This document shows positions 17,771-28,260 of a DNA stretch of 64,000 nucleotides, in pieces. The DNA comes from Gimesia benthica (GTDB lineage Bacteria > Planctomycetota > Planctomycetia > Planctomycetales > Planctomycetaceae): positions 3,938,501 through 4,002,500 of the forward strand of contig NZ_CP043930.1 of NCBI RefSeq assembly GCF_009720525.1, in the 5' to 3' direction. The translations under genes were made by a program, and so were the position numbers. The first letter of the stretch is position 1; each line of letters opens with the position of its first letter. The notes beneath the pieces are model-generated. The model worked only from the letters and a program-made list of their open reading frames with translations, was not told the DNA's origin and ran no database searches.

Positions 17771-18440
17771 CTTTTTGTGCTGGCTGATGTGCAGCTTTTC
17801 CTGTTGGTGCCGATCTGTAGGATGGGTGCGCGCTCCTCTTGTATCAAGTGGGAAGTATCTTGACCAGCGTCGGTGGTGGGGGGGCGTGTTACCGGTGCTG
17901 TTTTTTCTCTCAGTCAATTCCTGGGAACGTTCGTCATGTGGAATCGGGATTATTTCGATCGGCACGCAGGCGTCAAGCAGAATTCGGGGAGTGAAATGAT
18001 TGTGAATTACTTTGAGTTCACCGCGATTGTGCTCCGAAGTGCTCTGAGTATGCTCCGAAATGAGTTGAAAATGTACGAGACAGATCGAACCTGTGCCGTT
18101 TGTTTCGGTGAAAAACGCCAAAAATCGACGGCGATTCAGGTGCTGCTGCGTGACTTGTGTCGCGTGTTCCAGTGCACGCATCGTCCGCCTCGCGCGCGAA
18201 GCACAATTGCGACACTTTACGATTCGGGAAGTGCGAATCAAGGCCAGTCTGTTCAGGAAAGTGCAGGCAAAGTTCAGTGGAGAAACTTAAGCGATGAGGA
18301 TTTGTGGAGCGGGCGACGGACTCTCCAGAGAGAGTGTGAGATGCGATTTTTTGTTACGTTGATTCGATCACTGTCGGACGAGCCGACAGTGGCACCTCCT
18401 GCGTGGTTCAAATTACGTGCGTGCTCACCCGGGAAAGTAA
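17771..18440. other. Gene-poor stretch between REP cluster and cstA terminator
   Basis: No convincing gene was found. The two opposing open frames here have codon use and protein composition (runs of His/Arg/Thr) typical of non-coding DNA. No clear promoter or RNA gene was recognised. Confidence 0.5.
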
Positions 18441-18471
18441 TTAACCGACGGGCGGAGCACCCGTCGGTTAA
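18441..18471 (-). terminator. Hairpin downstream of cstA
   Basis: A perfect 12-base-pair stem (TTAACCGACGGG / CCCGTCGGTTAA) with a 7-base loop lies 26 bases after the cstA stop codon. There is only a weak T-rich tail (TTACTTT) on the minus strand, so it may be a terminator or an mRNA-stabilising hairpin. Confidence 0.55.
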
Positions 18472-18496
18472 GCGGTTTGTGCTGTGCTGGTTATGC

Positions 18497-20392
18497 TCAG
18501 TTCGATCCGCCGGCGGAGGTTGTGGCGACTGCGGGGCGGATTGTGGAGAGTTCCGGCAGCTGTTCTTCGAGGTGCCCCTTGGACTTGGACCAGACGAGCA
18601 GGCCTTCGATCATCATCCAGACCTGGAGGCCGATGACAGCGACGCCGAAGAGGAACAGGTGCTGTTTTTCCGGGTTAAAGAACCAGCCGGTTTCGCCGTT
18701 GAACATGTTCCAGAGCATAGCCCAGGCGGGCATGATCAGCATGACGATCATGGGGACCAGGGCGAAGATGATAGGTTTGTTGCGACGACGGAGGTAGAAG
18801 ACGATGACCATGAAGGCCAGGCCGGCAAGCAGCTGGTTGGTGGCACCGAAGAGGGGCCAGAGAATCAGGCCGCCACTACCGGGACCTGCCGTGGCGCTGG
18901 CGGGCATCATGGCGACCATGCCACCCAGGGCGACCGCCAGTCCGGTAGCCGCATATTTATTGGTGAGCGGTTTGATGTGCACGGTCGCCGCGAGTTCCTG
19001 GATGACGTATCGCTGCAGACGCGTGGCGGTGTCGAGAGTGGTGGCAGCGAAACTGGCCACGAGAACGGCGATGATGCTGATACCGAGTTTCATTGGGATG
19101 CCGATGGCACCCAGGAAGTTGGCACCGCCGTGAATGAAGGCACCGATTTTGTCTTTCAGGCCGAACGCGCCCCAGCCTTTGCTGGCGTCGTAACGGGTTT
19201 CCCAGGCAGCCAGTCCGGCCAGCTGGGTGTCGGTCCCTGTGGCAAGCGTGGGTTGATAGCTGTAGGCAGCTCCTTCTCCGACGCGGGTGAAATCTCCCAT
19301 GCCCACGCCGGCACAGCAGGCGAGGATCACGATGACGGCCAGGCCCCCTTCGAGGAGCATGGCACCGTAGCCGACGTACTGGGCGTCCATTTCGGATTCG
19401 ACCTGTTTACTGCTGGTACCGCTGCTGACCAGGCAGTGGAAACCACTGCAGGCACCGCAGGCGATGGTAATAAACAGGAAGGGCCAGATGGGTGGTGCAT
19501 CGGCGGGGATGTTCGTGGCAACCGCGGGAGCAGACCCGACGAGGTCTGCTTTTCCGGTGGCACCGGCGACCAGGGCTCCGATGAGCAGCAGTCCCAGTGC
19601 GAGAACCAACTGGTGGCTGTTGATGAAATCGCGCGGCTGGAGCAGCAGCCAGACCGGCATGACCGAGGCGACGGCACAGTAAGCCAGCAGGACGAAGGTC
19701 CAGAGGATGACTGCGTTGGGAAACGGTCCCATGTCGGGGATGCCGAACAGTGTGGCGATATTGATGGGCCAGTAGTAGGCACCCATGTAGATCGAAGCGT
19801 AAACAATGACCAGCGCGACGAGCGAGGGGATGAGCAGTTCTGCATTCTGTTTATAGACCATCAGGCCGATGACGATTGCGATGGGCATCGTAATCCAGAC
19901 GGGGATGACCGTCTCTGGATAGAGCGAGAAGATGATCGCAATCACCAGTCCGAAGATGGCAAGCACCACGGTCAAAGCGAGCAGCAGGATCAACAGGAAC
20001 AGGATACGGGTGCGGGGGGCAATCAGTCTGCCGGCCACTTCACCGACGGTTTGACCCCGGTTGCGCAGCGACACGATCAGCGCGCCAAAGTCGTGGACGG
20101 CGCCGACGAAAATAGATCCGAAGAGCACCCAGAGGAGTGCAGGCAGCCAGCCCCAGAAGACGGCGATCGCGGGACCAACGATGGGTCCGGTGCCGGCGAT
20201 GCTGGTGAAGTGGTGACCGAAGATGACTTCTTTTTTAGTAGGAACGAAGTCGATATCGTCACGCAGCTGTTTACTGGGAACTTCCGCATCTGCGTCGACG
20301 TTAAAGATTTTCTGGGAGAGCCACTTACCATAGGTGTGGTAAGCGATGATGTAACCGATAAAGGCTCCCGCAGCAATCAACAGTGTGGCCAT
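18497..20392 (-). CDS. cstA: CstA-family carbon starvation protein / peptide or pyruvate transporter
   Basis: A 631-residue polytopic membrane protein. The N-terminus has the CstA hallmarks: YGKWLSQKIF, then TKKEVIFGHHFTSIAGTGPIVGPAIAVFWGW, then LFGSIFVGAVHDFGALIVSLRNRG. Later segments include ACSGFHCLVSSGTSSKQVE and SFAATTLDTATRLQRYVIQE. About sixteen hydrophobic helices are visible. Family members in E. coli import peptides or pyruvate during carbon starvation. In E. coli CsrA represses cstA translation, and csrA lies next to this gene divergently; whether that regulation holds here is untested. Long frames on the opposite strand are shadows of this gene. Confidence 0.92.
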   Translation of the reverse strand: MATLLIAAGAFIGYIIAYHTYGKWLSQKIFNVDADAEVPSKQLRDDIDFVPTKKEVIFGHHFTSIAGTGPIVGPAIAVFWGWLPALLWVLFGSIFVGAVHDFGALIVSLRNRGQTVGEVAGRLIAPRTRILFLLILLLALTVVLAIFGLVIAIIFSLYPETVIPVWITMPIAIVIGLMVYKQNAELLIPSLVALVIVYASIYMGAYYWPINIATLFGIPDMGPFPNAVILWTFVLLAYCAVASVMPVWLLLQPRDFINSHQLVLALGLLLIGALVAGATGKADLVGSAPAVATNIPADAPPIWPFLFITIACGACSGFHCLVSSGTSSKQVESEMDAQYVGYGAMLLEGGLAVIVILACCAGVGMGDFTRVGEGAAYSYQPTLATGTDTQLAGLAAWETRYDASKGWGAFGLKDKIGAFIHGGANFLGAIGIPMKLGISIIAVLVASFAATTLDTATRLQRYVIQELAATVHIKPLTNKYAATGLAVALGGMVAMMPASATAGPGSGGLILWPLFGATNQLLAGLAFMVIVFYLRRRNKPIIFALVPMIVMLIMPAWAMLWNMFNGETGWFFNPEKQHLFLFGVAVIGLQVWMMIEGLLVWSKSKGHLEEQLPELSTIRPAVATTSAGGSN

Positions 20393-21021
20393 TGGTCATT
20401 TACTCCAGCGTTTGTCCCGAAAGTGGGGGTCAGGACCGGATTTGATCCGGAAGGTCTGCTTAATCAGAGGGTGAAACACGAGGCAGGTTCTGATTTTCGC
20501 CGCAGTAAATCAAGGTGGGATGCGATGTGCGTCAAATCAGAGCGCTACCTACAAGGTTATACATCTGCAGGGGAATTGGCAATTCAGATTAGCCCCTCGA
20601 GGTCCTGTTTATGTCCCTATGTGTGCAAAAATTCATCATCAATGACCAGTCGGGCGTCAAAATCGTTACAGGTGGTACGGTTGGGCTATTCGGCAGAGGG
20701 GCATGCATCTTTTCTTAATGTGCTCATTTATCCTATCTTAAAAGGAATCTTCTGTGTGGAAAGGTCGATGTAGTTAGTACCCCCGCGGAACTCATTACTC
20801 AGATGCAGGGATGTGGGTCATTGCCGGATCGGGAGTTTTGTGCAGGAACCGCACGGTTCTCCAAGATGGAGTCCCTTCCGACCGGACTGAATTGTTTTTA
20901 CTTACTTACGAAATGACAACAGGTGACAAGCTTTTAGTCAAATCGATAAGAGGTTTGTCGCCTCTTCAGATATCACCTCATTGGCCCAGAAAAAATAAGA
21001 TCTACGGAAGGAGTTACTACG
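20393..21021. other. Intergenic region between divergent cstA and csrA
   Basis: About 630 bases without a convincing gene. It should hold the promoters of both flanking genes. A small GC hairpin (GAGGTTTGTCGCCTC near 20950) lies about 70 bases before the csrA start. No other structure was recognised. Confidence 0.5.
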
Positions 21022-21252
21022 ATGCTTGTATTGTCGAGACAACGCGACGAGAGCATCATCATCGGTGACAATATTGTCATTACTATTGTCGATATCCGGG
21101 GTGATAAAGTACGGTTAGGAATCCAGGCCCCTACAGAAATTCCAGTACACCGTCAGGAAGTGTATGATGCGATTCAGCGTGAAAACGCGATGAAAGAAGC
21201 GGAAGCGCAGCGTACCCCATCTCAGTCGCCATCCAAAAATGCCAGCGAGTGA
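21022..21252 (+). CDS. csrA: Carbon storage regulator CsrA
   Basis: A 76-residue protein beginning [18 protein letters not shown] and continuing with [22 protein letters not shown]: the complete CsrA core, including the RNA-contacting L4 and R44 regions. CsrA homodimers bind GGA-bearing mRNA leaders and block or alter translation. The C-terminal ~20 residues form a polar Ser/Gln-rich tail of no recognised role. A strong GGAAGGAG ribosome-binding site precedes the ATG, and a bidirectional terminator follows. Confidence 0.96.
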   Translation: MLVLSRQRDESIIIGDNIVITIVDIRGDKVRLGIQAPTEIPVHRQEVYDAIQRENAMKEAEAQRTPSQSPSKNASE

Positions 21253-21324
21253 TCGACTTTGAACAAAGACGTTCGCCAGGCGGATCAGGGATTGATTTCA
21301 ATTAAAGACTAATTGAAAACGCCA

Positions 21325-21366
21325 CAGGGGAAAGACTGATACGAAGTCAGTCTTTCCCCTGTTTTT
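21325..21366. terminator. Bidirectional Rho-independent terminator between csrA and methyltransferase gene
   Basis: A perfect 15-base-pair stem (CAGGGGAAAGACTGA / TCAGTCTTTCCCCTG) with a 7-base loop, followed on the plus strand by TTTTT. It serves csrA and probably also the convergent methyltransferase gene, whose stop codon touches its edge. Confidence 0.9.
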
Positions 21367-22051
21367 ATGTTTGCGCGAGTCGATGCGAGACGGTCCAGTG
21401 CCGATCGGAAGTCAGCTGTGCTGCTTCAGGGGGCAGGCCGCAGGTCTGTAGCAGATCTCGAATTTCTGAGAGGGTGAGCGCGGCGTGCAGGGAGTCGGTC
21501 AGCATCTGACGCTGGTGCGGTGTGTCATTCGCGGCGTACTGTCTGACGAGTGATTCGAGATCGTCCAGCGAGTGGGGCCGGGCGAGATCGCGGAGAAACA
21601 GGAAGCCACCCGGTTTGATCACGCGCAGCATTTCCTGCAGGATGGGCAACGGATCCGCGATGTGATGAATCAGGCTGTTGGCGATGACGCCGTCCATCGA
21701 GCAGTCCGGGCAGGGCAGCTGTCTGGCGTCAGCGAGTTCCAGTGAGATGCGGTCTGAGAGTTGAACGCTGCGCAGGTTTTCTGCGGCGACTTTCAGCATT
21801 TCGGTAGCGAGGTCGGCAGCGATGATCTGAATCTGCGCGCTACGCTGACAGATTTCGATGGGGATCAGCGCGGTCCCGGTGCCGGGATCGAGCAGTGTGA
21901 GCGTCTGAGAGCTATCCAATTCTGAACCCGCGATGAGCGCGAGGACTTCATTCGCGAAGCGTCGATTGACTTCGCGATTGTCCATCGTATTGTAGCCGAG
22001 TGCCTCTTCGCGGGTGTCCATGACTTCGGGTTCGAGTTGACGGGGAAGCAT
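21365..22051 (-). CDS. Class I SAM-dependent methyltransferase
   Basis: A 228-residue protein from the ATG at 22049-22051, which has a clear GGAAGGAG ribosome-binding site; an upstream in-frame ATG at 22084 lies within the clpC terminator and is not credible. The Rossmann-fold motifs are LTLLDPGTGTALIPIEI (motif I), IQIIAADLATEML (motif II, acidic end of beta 2), LELADARQLPC, and DGVIANSLIHHIADPLPILQEMLRVIKPGGFLFLRDL (motifs IV-V, methyltransferase 11/25 type). The substrate is unknown; it could be a small molecule or a tRNA. Confidence 0.85.
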   Translation of the reverse strand: MLPRQLEPEVMDTREEALGYNTMDNREVNRRFANEVLALIAGSELDSSQTLTLLDPGTGTALIPIEICQRSAQIQIIAADLATEMLKVAAENLRSVQLSDRISLELADARQLPCPDCSMDGVIANSLIHHIADPLPILQEMLRVIKPGGFLFLRDLARPHSLDDLESLVRQYAANDTPHQRQMLTDSLHAALTLSEIRDLLQTCGLPPEAAQLTSDRHWTVSHRLAQT

Positions 22052-22081
22052 GGTCCTGCTCCTTCCGGTTGAATACAGATA

Positions 22082-22116
22082 CAAAAAGAGCCCTCACCAC
22101 GATAGTGAGGGCTCTG
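22082..22116 (-). terminator. Rho-independent terminator of clpC
   Basis: An 11-base-pair stem (AGAGCCCTCAC / GTGAGGGCTCT) with a 7-base loop, followed on the minus strand by a TTTTTGT tail. It lies 37 bases after the clpC stop codon. Confidence 0.88.
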
Positions 22117-22152
22117 TAAGTTTTATCTCAAGCGATAATCAGAGAGGGAAGT

Positions 22153-24690
<2,538 letters not shown>

Positions 24691-25298
24691 AACTCGTTTC
24701 TCCTATGGCCCAGTACCATTGCGGGCGCTGTTGGATGAACACTGACTCCCCTGACTGGAAACCGGCGGGTTCAGTCGCAGGGAGCATTTCTCCCAAACTA
24801 TAATGCTAATTCGATTGTTTCTTGTCTTTTAAAATTCAAAAACGCTGTTTATTTAACCCGAACGGCGTTAAACAACAAACAACGCACTGAATGGATTCGT
24901 TGCTGACAGTGATTCAGGAAAGGTTCCCTGAGAATAATACGTCACTCACAAAAAAACGTCGAGGAATTTCCCCAAACTACTGTCAGTTCATCATAGGAAG
25001 TAACTGAATAATCACAACTTACTAAAATAAGCTGTCTATCTTAACACGTCGACTTTCAGCGGGTGTCACATTGGAAATACCCCCTCTCTTCCCTGATGAG
25101 GGTTAACGGAGTTTTTCATCGTACGAAACCTGCAAAATCCGCAAATTCGACAGGTCCGGTAAAGTTAATTCTAGTACCCATACCCAAATGTAGCAAGATA
25201 AGCATTCAATCGGTTAAGCTAAATAAGTTACGATTGCCTGTCGGGACGTCTTTCGAAGCCTACTTACCTCTCCCGTTTTGAGAAAATACCTGAGACCG
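24691..25298. other. Divergent promoter region between clpC and the thiE fusion
   Basis: About 600 bases, AT-rich at its centre, without a convincing gene; the plus-strand frame 25063-25281 is short and unlike coding sequence. It should carry the clpC and thiE promoters. No clear heat-shock operator (CtsR-like or CIRCE) was found by eye. Confidence 0.5.
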
Positions 25299-26861
25299 AT
25301 GCAACATTTACTTACCGCCGGCGCACAGCGTGCCCTGGCGCTGGCAGAACTGATCGCCAATAATTCAAATGATCAGGTAACGAATCCCCGGCATCTGCTG
25401 GCGGCTCTGGCACATGAAGAGTCCCGGGCTGCCGAGATTCTGCAGTCGCATGGAATTGTGCAAAACCTGATACTGCAGGAATTTGAACTGACTCTGCCGG
25501 ACTCAGAGGCCGAATCCGATCTGTTCGAGACAGAAGTTCCTCTGGAACTCTCCCAGGCCCTGTATCGGTTTCCTCAGTTAAAGGACGTTCTCAATCGAGC
25601 GCTGGAACAGGCCAGTCAGACCAGTCTGCCGGTCGAAATCGGCAGCGAGCATCTGTTGTGGGGCGTCTTGAAGACCGAAGGACCTCACACGGATTGGCTG
25701 GTGAATCAGGGGGCCATTTCTTCGGATTCGCTGGCAGCCTCATTTCAGGGCGAACATCAGCAGGCAGGCGATCCGATCGATGTCGATTTCGCTTTTCGCA
25801 CGGTTCCCGCGACTGTCAGCGATCAGACGAATACTTTCCGCACCATCGATGCCGCTGCGAATCGTCTGCGGGAAGGACTGCGGGTGGTGGAAGACTTTCT
25901 GCGGTTTACGCTGGACGATGCGCATCTGACGCGATTACTGAAAACCACCCGGCATCAGTTGACTGAAGCGCTGCAGTTCATTGGCCAGGACTCCCTGATT
26001 GCCAGCCGCGACACGCTCAATGATGTGGGAACCGCCATCAGTTCGACTTCCGAGTTTGACCGCTCTTCCCTGGAACATCTGGTTCAGGCCAACCTCAAGC
26101 GGGTGCAGGAAGCCGCACGGACGCTGGAAGAGTTCGGGAAACTGATCTCCGTAGAGGCAGCCGCTATCTTTAAACAGATGCGGTACTCACTCTATACTCT
26201 GGAAAAGAGCGTGCTGACCTGTGTCTCGAGCCAACACCGGCTTGAGGACTGTCAACTCTATCTGCTGGCGACAGAATCGATGTGTCATCATGGTTGCGGA
26301 CCTGCAATTCGTGAGGCTGTCGCAGCCGGTGTCTGCATCGTGCAGATCCGCGAAAAAGAAATGTCAGATCGTCAACTGCTCGAACATGGCAGGCGGGCCC
26401 GGGAATGGACGCGGGAAGCAGGAGCCATTCTGATCATGAATGACCGTCCGGATCTTGCGGTTGCGATAGACGCTGATGGCGTGCATGTGGGACAGGACGA
26501 ACTGCCAGTGCGTGAGGTCAGACAGATCGTCGGCTCCCGTCGGCTGATTGGCGTCTCGACGCATAATATCGAACAGGCACGACAGGCTGTGTTGGACGGA
26601 GCCGACTACATCGGTGTCGGCCCCACCTTTACCACGGCTACGAAACAATTTGCCGAAGAAGAGTATGCGGGACTGGATTTCGTAAAGCAGGTTGCTGCCG
26701 AGATCACCCTGCCCTGGTTTGCGATCGGCGGTATCAACGCAGAGAACCTTCCGGAAGTTCTGCAGGCCGGAGCGACGCGTGTTGCCGTCAGTGGTGTGAT
26801 CTGCAGACATGAGCAGCCGGGTCAGATCACGCGAGAATTATTAGACCAGTTTACCCGTTGA
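25299..26861 (+). CDS. thiE: Thiamine-phosphate synthase ThiE with N-terminal Clp_N repeats and ThiD2 domain
   Basis: A 520-residue three-part protein. Residues 1-140 carry two Clp_N-like repeats (NPRHLLAALAHEESRAAEILQ and GSEHLLWGVLKTEGPHTDWLV) resembling the ClpC N-domain. Residues ~165-295 are a ThiD2-type domain (FRTIDAAANRLREGLRVVEDF, ANLKRVQEAARTLEEFGK). Residues ~305-515 are ThiE: VQIREKEMSDRQLLEH, IMNDRPDLAVAIDADGVHVGQ, IGVSTHN, YIGVGPTFTT and FAIGGINAENL. ThiE joins HMP-PP and thiazole phosphate into thiamine phosphate. The ATG at 25299 is chosen over an in-frame TTG at 25278 because the Clp_N repeat begins there. The ThiD2-ThiE arrangement is known; the added Clp_N part is unusual. 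Confidence 0.9.
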   Translation: MQHLLTAGAQRALALAELIANNSNDQVTNPRHLLAALAHEESRAAEILQSHGIVQNLILQEFELTLPDSEAESDLFETEVPLELSQALYRFPQLKDVLNRALEQASQTSLPVEIGSEHLLWGVLKTEGPHTDWLVNQGAISSDSLAASFQGEHQQAGDPIDVDFAFRTVPATVSDQTNTFRTIDAAANRLREGLRVVEDFLRFTLDDAHLTRLLKTTRHQLTEALQFIGQDSLIASRDTLNDVGTAISSTSEFDRSSLEHLVQANLKRVQEAARTLEEFGKLISVEAAAIFKQMRYSLYTLEKSVLTCVSSQHRLEDCQLYLLATESMCHHGCGPAIREAVAAGVCIVQIREKEMSDRQLLEHGRRAREWTREAGAILIMNDRPDLAVAIDADGVHVGQDELPVREVRQIVGSRRLIGVSTHNIEQARQAVLDGADYIGVGPTFTTATKQFAEEEYAGLDFVKQVAAEITLPWFAIGGINAENLPEVLQAGATRVAVSGVICRHEQPGQITRELLDQFTR

Positions 26862-26888
26862 TTATTCTGTGAAAGTACAAAGCTGAAG

Positions 26889-27977
26889 ATGACGTCTCAA
26901 ACGAAAATAAAACCGGTCAGCCTGGGGCCTTACCAGCTCAAATCACCCCTGTGTCAGGCGGCATTGAGTGGCTACAGCGATTATCCGATGCGGGTGATTG
27001 CAGCGCGACTGGGAGCGGCTTATACACTCTGTGAAGTGATGATTGACCGTTTGATTAATCAGACACGTCAGGGGAAACAGCTCTCGATGATGTACTGTCA
27101 TCCGGATGAATATCCGGTGGGCGGACAGTTGATGGGTTCCGAACCGGAAGAGTTCGGTCCTGCTGCACAGAAACTCGTCGACGCCGGCTTTCATGTGATT
27201 GATATCAACTTTGGCTGCCCGGTGAAAAAAGTAATGAGCCGCTGTCGGGGTGGCTATCATCTGGGACAGCCTGAAGTGGCGCTGGAGATTATTTCCCGTG
27301 TCCGAGATACCGTTCCCGACTCGATTCCGGTGACGCTCAAAATGAGACGTGGCATCGATGACAGTTCTGAATCGGAAGAAAACTTCTTTCGTATCTTTGA
27401 AGGTGCCTATGCGCGGGGACTGGCGGCGATTACCGTGCATGGCCGCACGGTCGAACAAAAATATGTCGGCTCCAGCAAGTGGGAATTTCTCAGACAGGTC
27501 AAGCAACAGGCGGGCGACAGAATTGTGGTGGGCAGTGGCGACCTCTTCTCTCCCCAGGCCTGCCTGGACATGCTCCGTGTGACTGGAGTAGACGGCGTTT
27601 CGATTGCTCGGGGGGCCATCGGGAATCCCTGGATATTTCAACAGGCCGAACGACTGCTGCGGGGGGAATCGATCACGCCTCCCGATGTCCATGAACAGCG
27701 GACCGTGATCGCAGAGCATTTTGCACTCGCCCGTGAATTCTACGGCGAGAAAAAAGTCTGCAACACGATGCGCAAGTTTGGCATCTTCTATTCGGAACTG
27801 CATCCGCAGCGCAAAGCAGTCCGCGATGCGTTTATCGCCGTCAAAACTTCAGACCAATGGCTGAACGTTCTGAAGCAATGGTATCAAAACAATGCGGCGG
27901 GTTGCTTTCCCCCGGTCGAAGCGCCGAACCCGCTCTCGCTGGAGGCGGTTGCTGCAGCCAGCGGTGAGGCACACTGA
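26889..27977 (+). CDS. tRNA-dihydrouridine synthase (Dus family)
   Basis: A 362-residue flavoenzyme. Motifs in order: SPLCQAALSGYSDYPMRVIA (FMN-binding strand 1), CEVMIDRLI, GGQLMGSEPEEF, IDINFGCPVKKV (catalytic Cys in N-x-G-C-P), VTLKMRRGID, AITVHGRTVEQKYVG, VVGSGDLFSPQA and GVSIARGAIGNPWIF. These define the Dus family, which reduces uridine in tRNA D-loops using NADPH. It is nearest to DusB by overall pattern, but the C-terminal part does not decide the subtype. It lies 27 bases after the thiE fusion, so the two are probably co-transcribed. Confidence 0.9.
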   Translation: MTSQTKIKPVSLGPYQLKSPLCQAALSGYSDYPMRVIAARLGAAYTLCEVMIDRLINQTRQGKQLSMMYCHPDEYPVGGQLMGSEPEEFGPAAQKLVDAGFHVIDINFGCPVKKVMSRCRGGYHLGQPEVALEIISRVRDTVPDSIPVTLKMRRGIDDSSESEENFFRIFEGAYARGLAAITVHGRTVEQKYVGSSKWEFLRQVKQQAGDRIVVGSGDLFSPQACLDMLRVTGVDGVSIARGAIGNPWIFQQAERLLRGESITPPDVHEQRTVIAEHFALAREFYGEKKVCNTMRKFGIFYSELHPQRKAVRDAFIAVKTSDQWLNVLKQWYQNNAAGCFPPVEAPNPLSLEAVAAASGEAH

Positions 27978-28202
27978 TCCAGAACATGCTGCCAGGATGC
28001 TTTCCGCAGCGACCTTTCGCGAATGATTTCTTTCCGGTTGTGCAGGAAATTCTGCCTGGGGCGAAGGGGGCGATTTTATGGATTGAACGCGGATGTCTGA
28101 CAAATCGGATTGCCGGGTCGAAATATGAGGTGTTCCCCTTAGAATTCTTTTGACTGTCTCTGAAGTGGATCTAGATTTTAACAATTCTATTTCCCTCATA
28201 TG

Positions 28203-28231
28203 ACAATCATTTTGTGCTTCGAAATGATTGT
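28203..28231 (+). promoter_or_regulatory. Hairpin in the leader of the Amt-kinase gene
   Basis: A 10-base inverted repeat (ACAATCATTT / AAATGATTGT) with a 9-base loop lies 30 bases upstream of the chosen start codon. It could be an operator or a leader hairpin, but no T-run follows. Confidence 0.4.
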
Positions 28232-28260
28232 GGTTGCATGACTTGAAGGCCCCTCATTCA

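Noticed and set aside
17873-20773. A 966-codon plus-strand open frame
   Set aside because: It lies opposite cstA, whose CstA motifs are clear on the minus strand. The plus-strand product is an Asp/His/Gln-rich shadow with no domain.
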